A program made the translations under genes and the position numbers. Positions 1-6,282 of a DNA stretch of 8,763 bases are shown one piece after another. The number at the start of each line of letters is the position of its first letter. Position 1 is the stretch's first letter. The notes beneath the pieces are model-generated. The model was not told where the DNA came from. It saw only the letters and a list, made by a program, of their open reading frames with translations, and ran no database searches. This DNA is from JBDSTZ01 sp039927975 (lineage in GTDB: Bacteria > Pseudomonadota > Gammaproteobacteria > Burkholderiales > Burkholderiaceae_D), in NCBI GenBank assembly GCA_039927975.1, contig JBDSTZ010000424.1:1-8763 (forward strand). Direction: 5' to 3'.

Positions 1-625
1 CAGCCCACCAGTCGGCGCCGCCGACGCGGGCCTGGGCCAGGATCAGGGCGGTGGTGTCGGCAATCGTACGGCTCCAGGTGGGGGCGCCATGCTGGTCGCT
101 GACCACCCGCAAACTGTCGCGCTCGGCCGCCAGGCGCAGCATGGTCAGCAAGAAGTTCTTGCCGCGCATGCCATACACCCAGCTGGTGCGCAGGATCAGG
201 TGGTCGACGCCTGTGGCGGCGATTGCTTGCTCGCCAGCCAGCTTGGATTGCCCATAGACATTGATCGGTCCGGTCGGATCGGTTTCCACATAAGCCCCCG
301 CCTTCGTGCCGTCGAACACATAGTCGGTCGAATAGTGGACCATCGCCGCGCCCAGCCTGACCGCTTCCTCGGCCATCACGGCGGGCGCCTCGGCGTTCAC
401 GCGCATCGCCAGCGCCACCTCGGTTTCCGCCTTGTCGACCGCGGTGTAGGCGCCGGGATTGACGATCAGGCCGGGGCGCACAGCGCGGATCACGTCGCGC
501 ACCTGGTCGAGGTCGGACAGGTCGAGTTCGGCGCGCCGCGGCGCCACCACCTGCCCCAGGCCCTGCAAGCTGCGCTCGAGTTCGTAACCAACCTGGCCGT
601 TGGCGCCGGTCAACAGAATCTTCAA
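1..625 (-). CDS. rfbD: dTDP-4-dehydrorhamnose reductase, partial (C-terminus beyond left edge)
   Basis: Last enzyme of dTDP-L-rhamnose synthesis: NAD(P)H-dependent reduction of dTDP-4-keto-L-rhamnose in the cytosol. I translated 208 residues from the minus strand. The N-terminus MKILLTGANGQVGYELE carries the Rossmann GANGQVG loop (residues 7-13). NPGAYTAVDKAE lies near 55-66, STDYVFDG at 99-106 (catalytic Thr100), and YGQSK at 124-128 gives the short-chain-dehydrogenase Tyr124/Lys128 pair. The family is usually about 290-300 residues, so roughly 90 C-terminal residues lie outside the window. The start is TTG at 625; no ATG gives the canonical MKILLTG start. The TTG overlaps the rfbC stop as TTGA and has a GAGG ribosome site 7 bases upstream. 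It is the fourth gene of the rfbBACD operon. Identity is very secure; the use of TTG as start is inferred. Confidence 0.95.
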   Translation of the reverse strand, partial: MKILLTGANGQVGYELERSLQGLGQVVAPRRAELDLSDLDQVRDVIRAVRPGLIVNPGAYTAVDKAETEVALAMRVNAEAPAVMAEEAVRLGAAMVHYSTDYVFDGTKAGAYVETDPTGPINVYGQSKLAGEQAIAATGVDHLILRTSWVYGMRGKNFLLTMLRLAAERDSLRVVSDQHGAPTWSRTIADTTALILAQARVGGADWWA

Positions 626-1167
626 GGGAAGACCTCGGCATCGGCCAGCAGCTTGCCCTGGCTGTCCTTGCCCGAGAGCATGGGCGCGCCGCTCAGCGGC
701 CACTCGATGGCCAGCGCCGGGTCGTTCCACAGGATCGAACGCTCGAATTCCGGCGCCCAGTAATCGGTCGTCTTGTACTGGCATTCGGCGGTGTCGCTGG
801 TGACCACGAAGCCGTGGGCGAAACCGGGCGGGACCCAGATCTGGCGGCGGTTTTCGGCCGACAATTCAACCCCGATCCAGCGCCCGAAGAAAGGCGAAGC
901 GCGGCGCAAATCGACCACCACGTCGAAAATCGCGCCGGCCGTCACCCGCACCAGCTTGCCCTGCGGCTGGCGGATCTGGTAATGCAGCCCGCGCAAGACA
1001 TTCTTGGCCGACTTGGAATGGTTGTCCTGCACGAACTGGGTGCGCAGGCCGGTCAATTCCTCGAAGCGGCGCGCATTGAAACTTTCAAAGAAAAAGCCAC
1101 GGTCGTCGCCAAAGACTTGCGGTTCAAAGATCAGCACCTCGGGAATGGCGGTCGGTGTTACTTTCAT
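622..1167 (-). CDS. rfbC: dTDP-4-dehydrorhamnose 3,5-epimerase
   Basis: Cytosolic cupin-fold epimerase that inverts C3 and C5 of dTDP-4-keto-6-deoxyglucose, giving the substrate for RfbD. The product is 181 residues, the usual family length. Visible motifs are GDDRGFFFESFN (about 20-31), VLRGLHYQ with catalytic His62, WVPPGFAHGF (about 111-120), the active-site Tyr131 in QYKTT, and LSGKD with Asp168, the aspartate expected to pair with the histidine in characterised RmlC enzymes. I chose ATG at 1167 over the in-frame TTG one codon upstream (1170), because an AAGG ribosome site sits 7 bases before the ATG and the ATG shares one base with the rfbA stop (TGATG). Third gene of the rhamnose operon; its stop overlaps the rfbD start. 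Confidence 0.96.
   Translation of the reverse strand: MKVTPTAIPEVLIFEPQVFGDDRGFFFESFNARRFEELTGLRTQFVQDNHSKSAKNVLRGLHYQIRQPQGKLVRVTAGAIFDVVVDLRRASPFFGRWIGVELSAENRRQIWVPPGFAHGFVVTSDTAECQYKTTDYWAPEFERSILWNDPALAIEWPLSGAPMLSGKDSQGKLLADAEVFP
633..636 (-). promoter_or_regulatory. Ribosome binding site of rfbD inside rfbC
   Basis: On the minus strand the sequence reads GAGG, then 7 bases, then TTG. This Shine-Dalgarno match lies in the last codons of rfbC. Together with the canonical N-terminus that follows, it supports a TTG start coupled to the rfbC stop. Confidence 0.6.
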
Positions 1168-2060
1168 CAAAATACCTTATCGTTGAGAACCTGCAGCAAA
1201 TACTGGCCGTAGCCGTTCTTTTTGAGGGGCTCGGCCAGTCTCGCCAAGGTTTCGCCCGAAATATAGCCCTTGCGAAAAGCGATTTCCTCGGGCACCGCCA
1301 CTTTCAAGCCCTGGCGTTTCTCGATCGTCGCGATAAACTGCGAGGCGTCGAGCAGCGATTCGTGGGTGCCGGTGTCGAGCCAGGCCATGCCGCGTCCCAT
1401 GACTTCGACCTGCAGCTCGCGGTTTTCCAGATACACCCGGTTGACATCGGTGATTTCCAGCTCGCCGCGTTTGGACGGCTTGATATCGGCGGCGATATCG
1501 CACACCTGGCGGTCGTAGAAATACAGGCCGGTGACGGCGTAATTCGATTTCGGCTGCAGCGGCTTTTCCTCGATCGAGACGGCTTGCTGGCCGCCATCGA
1601 ATTCCACCACGCCGTAGCGCTCCGGATCGTGCACGTGATAAGCGAACACCGTGGCGCCGTCGCTGCGCGCGGCGGCCATCGCCAATTTCTGGTCGAGCCC
1701 GTGTCCATAATAAATGTTATCGCCGAGGATGAGCGCCGACGGATCGTTGCCAACGAAATCGCGGCCGATGATGAAGGCTTGCGCCAGGCCGTCCGGCGAA
1801 GGCTGCACCGCGTAACGAATCGTAATGCCCCACTGGCTGCCATCGCCGAGCAGGTCGGCAAAGCGCGGGGTGTCCTGCGGCGTCGAGATAATCAAAATAT
1901 CGCGGATGCCGGCGAGCATGAGCGTGGTCAACGGATAATAAATCATCGGCTTGTCGTACACCGGCAGCAATTGCTTGGAAATGCTGGTGGTGACCGGATA
2001 AAGCCGGGTGCCGGAGCCCCCGGCCAGAATGATGCCCTTGCGATTAGATGATGCGCTCAT
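1167..2060 (-). CDS. rfbA: Glucose-1-phosphate thymidylyltransferase
   Basis: First committed enzyme of the pathway: alpha-D-glucose-1-phosphate plus dTTP gives dTDP-glucose and pyrophosphate. The product is 297 residues, normal for RmlA. The nucleotidyltransferase signature ILAGGSGTRLYP is at residues 11-22, followed by SKQLLPVYDKPMIYYPL (28-44). The metal-binding aspartate is in LGDNIYYG (Asp114), with EEKP at 164-167, GELEITDVN at 199-207 and WLDTGTH at 227-233. The ATG at 2060 overlaps the rfbB stop by four bases (ATGA) and has a GGGAG ribosome site (2069-2073) 8 bases upstream. The family is normally feedback-inhibited by dTDP-rhamnose; this is family knowledge and cannot be read from this sequence. 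Confidence 0.97.
   Translation of the reverse strand: MSASSNRKGIILAGGSGTRLYPVTTSISKQLLPVYDKPMIYYPLTTLMLAGIRDILIISTPQDTPRFADLLGDGSQWGITIRYAVQPSPDGLAQAFIIGRDFVGNDPSALILGDNIYYGHGLDQKLAMAAARSDGATVFAYHVHDPERYGVVEFDGGQQAVSIEEKPLQPKSNYAVTGLYFYDRQVCDIAADIKPSKRGELEITDVNRVYLENRELQVEVMGRGMAWLDTGTHESLLDASQFIATIEKRQGLKVAVPEEIAFRKGYISGETLARLAEPLKKNGYGQYLLQVLNDKVF
1175..1178 (-). promoter_or_regulatory. Ribosome binding site of rfbC inside rfbA
   Basis: AAGG on the minus strand, 7 bases before the ATG at 1167. It favours this ATG over the TTG immediately upstream and lies in the last codons of rfbA, consistent with translational coupling. Confidence 0.5.
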
Positions 2061-3124
2061 GCCTGGTTCTCCCGCTGTGCATAATTTTTTTCGACCCAGT
2101 TCAGATAGGCGCCCGATTGGACGTCGGCCACCCAGGCCTGGTTGGCCAGATACCAGCTGACCGTTTTGCGGATGCCGGTTTCAAAGGTTTCGGCCGGTTT
2201 CCAGCCCAATTCACGCTCGAGCTTGCTCGCATCGATGGCGTAGCGGCGGTCGTGGCCGGGACGGTCCTGCACATAGGTGATCTGCGCGCGGTAGCTGGTG
2301 TCTTTCGGCGCCTGCTGGTCGAGAATGTCGCACAGGGTGTGCACCACCTCGATATTGGCCATTTCATTCCAGCCGCCGACGTTATACACCTCGCCCGGCG
2401 TGCCAGCGGCCAGCACGCGGCGGATCGCGGTGCAATGGTCGCTGACGAACAGCCAGTCGCGCACCTGCATGCCGTCGCCGTAGATCGGCAGCGGTTTGCC
2501 GGCCAGCGCGTTGGCGATAATCAGCGGAATGAGCTTTTCGGGGAAATGATAAGGACCGTAATTGTTCGAGCAATTGGTGGTCAGGACCGGCATGCCATAG
2601 GTGTGATGGTAGGAGCGCACCAGGTGGTCGGACGCCGCCTTGGAGGCCGAATACGGGCTGTTCGGCGCGCAGGCGGTCGTTTCGGTGAACGGCGCGTCGT
2701 TCGGACCGAGGGTGCCGTAGACTTCATCGGTCGAGACGTGCAGGAAGCGGAAGGCGGCCTTGGCGTCGTCGGCCAGCGCGCTCCAGTAGGCACGCGCGGC
2801 TTCGAGCAGGCTGAAGGTACCGTTGATATTGGTGTTGATGAATTCGCCAGGGCCATGGATCGAGCGGTCCACATGGCTTTCGGCGGCAAAGTGCACGATC
2901 GCGCGCGGGCGGTGCAAGGCCAGCAGTTCACTCACGGCGCGCTGGTCGCAAATGTCGGCGCGCACGAAGATATGGCGCGGATCATCCTTGAGCGTGGTCA
3001 GGTTGTTCAAATTGCCCGCATACGTCAGTTTGTCGAGATTGATCACCGGTTCGTCGCTCTGGGCCAGCCAGTCCAGGACGAAATTCGAACCGATAAATCC
3101 GGCGCCGCCAGTCACTAATATCAT
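2057..3124 (-). CDS. rfbB: dTDP-glucose 4,6-dehydratase
   Basis: NAD-dependent dehydratase of the extended short-chain dehydrogenase family, converting dTDP-glucose to dTDP-4-keto-6-deoxyglucose. The product is 355 residues, normal length. TGGAGFIGSNF at 5-15 is the NAD loop. HFAAESHVDRSI lies at 78-89 and STDEVYG at 131-137, with the Thr132-Asp133-Glu134 catalytic triplet. PYSASKA at 157-163 supplies Tyr158/Lys162, and NCSNNYGPYHFPEKLIPL follows near 184-201. The ATG at 3122-3124 has a GGTGGG ribosome site (3131-3136) 6 bases upstream. It is the first gene of the rfbBACD operon, divergent from apaH, so the operon promoter should lie in 3125-3237. This product can also feed other deoxysugar pathways, but with A, C and D alongside, rhamnose is the clear reading. 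Confidence 0.97.
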   Translation of the reverse strand: MILVTGGAGFIGSNFVLDWLAQSDEPVINLDKLTYAGNLNNLTTLKDDPRHIFVRADICDQRAVSELLALHRPRAIVHFAAESHVDRSIHGPGEFINTNINGTFSLLEAARAYWSALADDAKAAFRFLHVSTDEVYGTLGPNDAPFTETTACAPNSPYSASKAASDHLVRSYHHTYGMPVLTTNCSNNYGPYHFPEKLIPLIIANALAGKPLPIYGDGMQVRDWLFVSDHCTAIRRVLAAGTPGEVYNVGGWNEMANIEVVHTLCDILDQQAPKDTSYRAQITYVQDRPGHDRRYAIDASKLERELGWKPAETFETGIRKTVSWYLANQAWVADVQSGAYLNWVEKNYAQRENQA

Positions 3125-3237
3125 TGCTTACCCACCAAGTCATATAGTCGAGAACGCAATTCTATGTGAAACTTGCGTCTGGAAACGTTATTTAATCAGC
3201 GCGGCGGGGCAAGCCGCAACAAATATCGCCGAAAAAC
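3125..3237. promoter_or_regulatory. Divergent promoter region between rfbB and apaH
   Basis: This is the only intergenic stretch between diverging genes in the window, and it is visibly richer in A/T than its surroundings (for example AAACGTTATTTAATC at 3183-3197). Minus-strand promoter elements for rfbB may be TAGAAT (plus-strand 3159-3164, a 5/6 match to the -10 consensus) with a poor -35 near 3180-3186. A second AT-rich block, TATATG, lies nearer rfbB. For apaH, TTTAAT at 3191-3196 could be a -10, but I find no good -35 at the right distance. The location of the promoters here is a strong inference from gene layout; the individual hexamers are weak. Confidence 0.5.
3201..3217 (+). repeat. 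Small inverted repeat in the apaH leader
   Basis: GCGGC at 3201-3205 and GCCGC at 3213-3217 can pair as a 5-bp stem with a 7-base loop, 20 bases before the apaH start codon. It is short enough to be chance in GC-rich DNA. apaH has no clear Shine-Dalgarno sequence, so leader structure could matter to its translation. Confidence 0.3.
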
Positions 3238-4092
3238 ATGAAAACTTACGTGATTGGCGATCTGCAGGGATGCATCGATGAAACCGAACTGCTGCTGGGG
3301 CGGATCGCCGCCGACGCGGCCGGCGCGCACCGGGTGCTGTTTCTCGGCGACCTTGTCAACCGAGGTCCGGCCTCGCTGGCCGCGCTGCGGCGGGTCAAGG
3401 CGCTCAATGAATCGGACAAGGATGTCGGCGCCGACTGCGTGCTGGGCAATCATGACTTGCACCTGCTCGCGGTCGCTTGCGGCGCCTGCCGGCCGGCCAA
3501 GAGCGACGATTTCGACGCCATCCTGAATGCCGCCGACGCCGCCGGCCTGATCGACTGGCTGCGCCGGCGCCCGCTGGCGCTGATGGCGCAGGGCCACCTG
3601 CTGGTGCACGCCGGCGTGCTGCCGGCGTGGAGCGCGGCGCAGACCCTGGCACTGGCCGAGGAAGTGGCGCAGGCGCTGCGCGGGCCCGATTGGGCCGGCT
3701 TCCTGCGCGAGATGTACGGCAACCTGCCGGCGCGCTGGGACCCGGCGCTGCGCGGCGCCGAGCGATTGCGCTGCATCGTCAACGCCCTGACCCGGATCCG
3801 CCTGTGCACCGCGGACGGCGAGATGGACTTCACGCAGAAGGAAAGCGCGGACGCGCCGCCAGGCTCCGGCCTGCTGCCGTGGTTCGACCTGCCGCAGCGG
3901 CGCAGTGCCGATGTGACGGTGGTGTTCGGCCATTGGTCGGCGCTCGGCCTGCTGCTGCGGCCGGACGTGATCTGCCTCGACAGCGGCTGCGTGTGGGGCG
4001 GCCAACTGAGCGCGCTGCGGCTGGAGGACCGCGCACTGCTGCAGGTCGAGTGTCCGCAATATCAGCGCATCAAGGGGCAGCCGGCCCACTAA
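3238..4092 (+). CDS. apaH: Symmetrical bis(5'-nucleosyl)-tetraphosphatase (Ap4A hydrolase)
   Basis: Hydrolyses Ap4A symmetrically to two ADP, limiting dinucleoside polyphosphates that accumulate in stress; in enterobacteria ApaH also removes Np4-type RNA caps (family knowledge). The product is 284 residues, near the usual 270-280. Metallophosphatase motifs are in order: IGDLQGC (6-12), LGDLVNRGP (36-44), LGNHDLHLLAVA (69-80), LVHAGVLP (122-129), and VVFGHWSALG (228-237) followed by CLDSGCVWGG (246-255). The first motif has Gln where the E. coli enzyme has His (GDVHG); I believe Gln is common in betaproteobacterial and pseudomonad homologues. ATG at 3238 gives the canonical N-terminus MKTYVIGD, but no good ribosome site precedes it. 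It is the only plus-strand gene, divergent from rfbB and converging on plsC with 29 bases between stops, so it is probably monocistronic. Confidence 0.95.
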   Translation: MKTYVIGDLQGCIDETELLLGRIAADAAGAHRVLFLGDLVNRGPASLAALRRVKALNESDKDVGADCVLGNHDLHLLAVACGACRPAKSDDFDAILNAADAAGLIDWLRRRPLALMAQGHLLVHAGVLPAWSAAQTLALAEEVAQALRGPDWAGFLREMYGNLPARWDPALRGAERLRCIVNALTRIRLCTADGEMDFTQKESADAPPGSGLLPWFDLPQRRSADVTVVFGHWSALGLLLRPDVICLDSGCVWGGQLSALRLEDRALLQVECPQYQRIKGQPAH

Positions 4093-4121
4093 GGCGCGCT
4101 TGCAGGCCGCCGCTCGCCGAG

Positions 4122-4874
4122 TCACGCCGTCGTCAACCCTTCGTCCGCCGCCAGCGCCGCCGCCACCGCATCGTGGGCGGCGCGCGCCAGTTCGCGCCGG
4201 TGCGCGCCGGCCGCGTCGAGCGGCGCGAGGCAAGACAAGCGGGCGCGCAAGCCGCGCGCCGACAGCACCGCCGCGATACTTTGCATGAAGCTCATGTCGC
4301 CGACGAAATCGACCGCCGGATGGGGCATGCCGGCCGCATCGAGATAGCTGATCGCGTACGGCTGGACCGGCACGCCGGCGTCGATCGCCGCTTCGAACAG
4401 ATTGGCGTGAAAGGCCAGCATGGCGCCCTGGCTGGCGGTGGTCCCCTCGGGGAAGAAGGCGACCCGCTCGCCCTCGGCCAGGCTGGCCACCACGCCTTTG
4501 AAAATATGTCGCAGGTCGCGCCGGTTGCCGCGCGCGATGAACACCGTGCCGGCCTGCGCCACCAGCCAGCCGAGCACCGGCCAGGCGCGGATTTCGGCCT
4601 TGGCGACAAAGCGGCAGGGGTAAATGGCGTTGATGACGAAGATGTCGAGCCAGGAGACGTGGTTGGCGACGATCAGCGCATGCGCCAGCGGCGGCGCCAG
4701 CGGCGCTTCTTCAAGCGCCACCCCGCAAATCGCCAGCAGGCGGCGTGACCAGCGCCGGATATGCGCGCGCCGCCGCCCGCTATCGATCCAGGGAAAACGC
4801 AGCGCGCAAATGGTCAGCCCGAGCAGAATGTGCAGGGCGACGCGGATCGAACGATAAATGAACTGCAAGCGCAT
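4122..4874 (-). CDS. plsC: 1-acyl-sn-glycerol-3-phosphate acyltransferase family protein
   Basis: Membrane-associated acyltransferase expected to acylate lysophosphatidic acid (or a related lyso-lipid) to phosphatidic acid in phospholipid synthesis. The product is 250 residues, typical. A hydrophobic N-terminal segment at about 12-28 is probably a membrane anchor. The catalytic NHVSWLD motif (HX4D: His72, Asp77) is at 71-77, the GTVFIARG block at 109-116, and the phosphate-binding FPEGTTASQG motif at 141-150. VPVQPYAISYLD follows near 168-179. I chose ATG at 4874 because it gives a normal-length protein just before the membrane segment; the open frame extends 52 codons further upstream, but that stretch is low-complexity Arg/Ala/Ser and overlaps the end of the preceding gene. 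No Shine-Dalgarno sequence is visible before this ATG (the leader is pyrimidine-rich), so the start is less certain. Other lyso-lipid acyltransferases of the same fold cannot be excluded. Confidence 0.88.
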   Translation of the reverse strand: MRLQFIYRSIRVALHILLGLTICALRFPWIDSGRRRAHIRRWSRRLLAICGVALEEAPLAPPLAHALIVANHVSWLDIFVINAIYPCRFVAKAEIRAWPVLGWLVAQAGTVFIARGNRRDLRHIFKGVVASLAEGERVAFFPEGTTASQGAMLAFHANLFEAAIDAGVPVQPYAISYLDAAGMPHPAVDFVGDMSFMQSIAAVLSARGLRARLSCLAPLDAAGAHRRELARAAHDAVAAALAADEGLTTA

Positions 4875-4890
4875 GGGAAGCCGGAGGGAA

Positions 4891-4918
4891 GCCGCCGCGC
4901 GCGAAAAAAGCGGGCGGC
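4891..4918. repeat. Inverted repeat just upstream of plsC
   Basis: GCCGCC at 4891-4896 pairs with GGCGGC at 4913-4918. Three more pairs (4898-4900 with 4910-4912) form across a one-base bulge, giving a roughly 9-bp stem whose loop holds six A on the plus strand (six T on the minus strand). It lies 17 bases upstream of the plsC start codon in the plsC transcript and could affect ribosome access. Chance is possible at this GC content. Confidence 0.35.
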
Positions 4919-4973
4919 CCCGGAATTCTACAGGCAGCGCACGCCCGAGGCCAGCAGCCAGGCGTGCGCGCTG
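4904..4973 (-). terminator. Candidate terminator region after the pyr genes
   Basis: Five bases past the stop codon of the pyrC-type gene, a 9-bp uninterrupted stem can form between plus-strand 4937-4945 and 4961-4969. It extends to CAG/CTG ends (4935 and 4973) with a 2-base bulge and has a 15-base loop. The first stem is followed by AT-richer TGTAGAATTCC. Further downstream in the minus-strand transcript a weak CGGG/CCCG hairpin sits immediately before TTTTTT (plus-strand A-run 4904-4909). The strong stem lacks its own T-run and the T-run has only a weak stem, so this may be a two-part or leaky terminator, or simply mRNA structure. It separates the pyr operon from plsC. Confidence 0.4.
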
Positions 4974-4977
4974 CGCG

Positions 4978-6282
4978 CTAGCGCTCGAACACCACCTGGC
5001 CGGCGACGATGGTGGCGATGACCTGGCCACTCAATTCGTAGCCAAGGAAAGGCGTGTGCTTGCCCTGGCTGGCCAGCGCCGCCGGCGCCACCGTCCAGCG
5101 CCGCGCCGGATCGAACAACACCACGTCGGCCGGCGCGCCAGGCGCCAGCTGGCCGGCGCCGAGACCGGCGATGCGGGCGGCGTCGCAAGTGACCTTGGCG
5201 ATCGCGCGCGACAAGGCGCCGGGCGCGGCGCCCGGCTCCAGCTTGCCGGCGGCGTAATCGTCGGCCCACTTGAGGGTGAGCGAGAGCAGCAGTTCGAGCC
5301 CGGTGGCGCCGGGCGACGCCTCGCCGAACGGCAGCAGCTTTTCGTCGTCGTCGACCGGGGTATGGTCGGAGCAGATGGCGTCGATGGTGCCGTCGATCAG
5401 GCCGGCGCGGATCGCCTCGCGGTCGCGCTGGCTGCGAAACGGCGGGGTCACGCGCGCGTTCGAATCGAAAAAGCCGATGTCGGCGTCGGTCATGTGGATG
5501 TGGTGGACGCCGACGTCGCAGCTGACCGGCAAGCCTTCGCGCTTGGCGGCGCGCACCAGTTCGAGGCCGGCGGCCGACGACATGCGGCACAGGTGGACCC
5601 GGGCGCCGGTGGCGCGCACCAGCTCAAAGATCGTGTGCAGGGCGATCGTCTCGGACATCACCGGCACGCCGGCCAGGCCCAGGCGCGACGCCAGCGGGCC
5701 GCTGTGGGCGATGCCGCCGCGGCCGATATGGGCGTCCTGCGGGCGCAGCCAGACGGTGTACTCGAACGTCTTGGCGTACTGCAGCGCGCGCAACAGCACG
5801 TTGGTGTCCTCGATCGGCACCTCGGCGTGGGCGAAGCCGATGCAGCCGGCCTCGGTCAGCTCGGCCATCTCGGTGAGCGCGGCGCCTTTCAGGCCCATGG
5901 TCAGGGCGCCGAGCGGATGGACCTGCGCCGCATTGAGGCCGCGCGCGCGGTGCTTGAGCATTTCGACCAGGCCCGGCTCGTCGAGCACCGGATCGGTGTC
6001 GGGCGGGCACACCAGGCTGGTCACGCCGCCGGCGATCGCCGCCTGCATTTCCGATTCCAGCGTGGCCTTGTACTCGTAGCCCGGTTCGCGCAGGCGCGCC
6101 GACAGGTCGACCAGCCCGGGCGCGACCACCAGGCCGCGCGCGTCGATGCGGCGCTCGGCCTCGAAGCCGGCCGGCGCGGCGCCCACCGCGACGACCTTGC
6201 CGTCGGCGATGAACAGGTCTTGCACGGCGTCGATGCCATTGGCCGGATCGATCAATCGGCCGTGTTGAATATGTAGTTTCAT
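4978..6282 (-). CDS. pyrC: Dihydroorotase-like protein PyrC' (probably non-catalytic partner of PyrB)
   Basis: Amidohydrolase-fold protein of 434 residues aligning end to end with type I dihydroorotases: MKLHIQHGRLIDPANG at the start, APGLVDLSARLREPGYEYK (54-72), AGGVTSLVCPPDTDPVLDE (84-102), the GTIDAICSDHTP block (298-309) and a closing ADVVLFDP (385-392). Metal ligands are largely lost. The HxH pair after Asp59 is Ser61/Arg63. The HxED histidine is Arg180 (LRPQD), and the HxxHxS histidine is Arg233 (HLCRMS). The DHAPH end reads DHTPV, and the usual DDG stretch reads FAHAE. Asp306 remains. This matches the pattern of the inactive PyrC' that assembles with aspartate transcarbamoylase in Pseudomonas. 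The four-base ATGA overlap with pyrB and a GGGA ribosome site 8 bases before the ATG indicate coupled expression in step with PyrB. A working dihydroorotase is therefore expected elsewhere in the genome. Automated annotation would call this dihydroorotase. Confidence 0.9.
   Translation of the reverse strand: MKLHIQHGRLIDPANGIDAVQDLFIADGKVVAVGAAPAGFEAERRIDARGLVVAPGLVDLSARLREPGYEYKATLESEMQAAIAGGVTSLVCPPDTDPVLDEPGLVEMLKHRARGLNAAQVHPLGALTMGLKGAALTEMAELTEAGCIGFAHAEVPIEDTNVLLRALQYAKTFEYTVWLRPQDAHIGRGGIAHSGPLASRLGLAGVPVMSETIALHTIFELVRATGARVHLCRMSSAAGLELVRAAKREGLPVSCDVGVHHIHMTDADIGFFDSNARVTPPFRSQRDREAIRAGLIDGTIDAICSDHTPVDDDEKLLPFGEASPGATGLELLLSLTLKWADDYAAGKLEPGAAPGALSRAIAKVTCDAARIAGLGAGQLAPGAPADVVLFDPARRWTVAPAALASQGKHTPFLGYELSGQVIATIVAGQVVFER

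Noticed and set aside
2048..3118. 356-codon plus-strand frame opposite rfbB, and a similar one opposite rfbA (1155-2051)
   Set aside because: Both are complements of unmistakable rhamnose genes and have no independent support.
4093..4121. Possible bidirectional terminator between the converging apaH and plsC
   Set aside because: The 29 bases contain no stem followed by a T-run in either direction, so no terminator can be supported.
3196..4233. 345-codon minus-strand frame opposite apaH
   Set aside because: apaH has all metallophosphatase motifs in order; the antisense translation is low-complexity and Arg/Ala/Gln rich.
3477..4748. 423-codon plus-strand frame across the end of apaH and most of plsC
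   Set aside because: It spans two real genes in the wrong frame and strand, with biased Arg/Ala composition and no domain signature.
4875..5030. A 52-residue N-terminal extension of plsC using a start at 5030
   Set aside because: The extension overlaps the end of the pyrC-type gene, is low-complexity, and makes the protein longer than the family norm; the ATG at 4874 sits just before the membrane segment.
4858..6276. Long plus-strand open frame of about 470 codons opposite the pyrC-type gene
   Set aside because: It is antisense to a gene with clear family motifs, its translation is rich in Arg/Ala/Gly/His/Gln as expected for the antisense of GC-rich codons, and it shows no recognisable domain.
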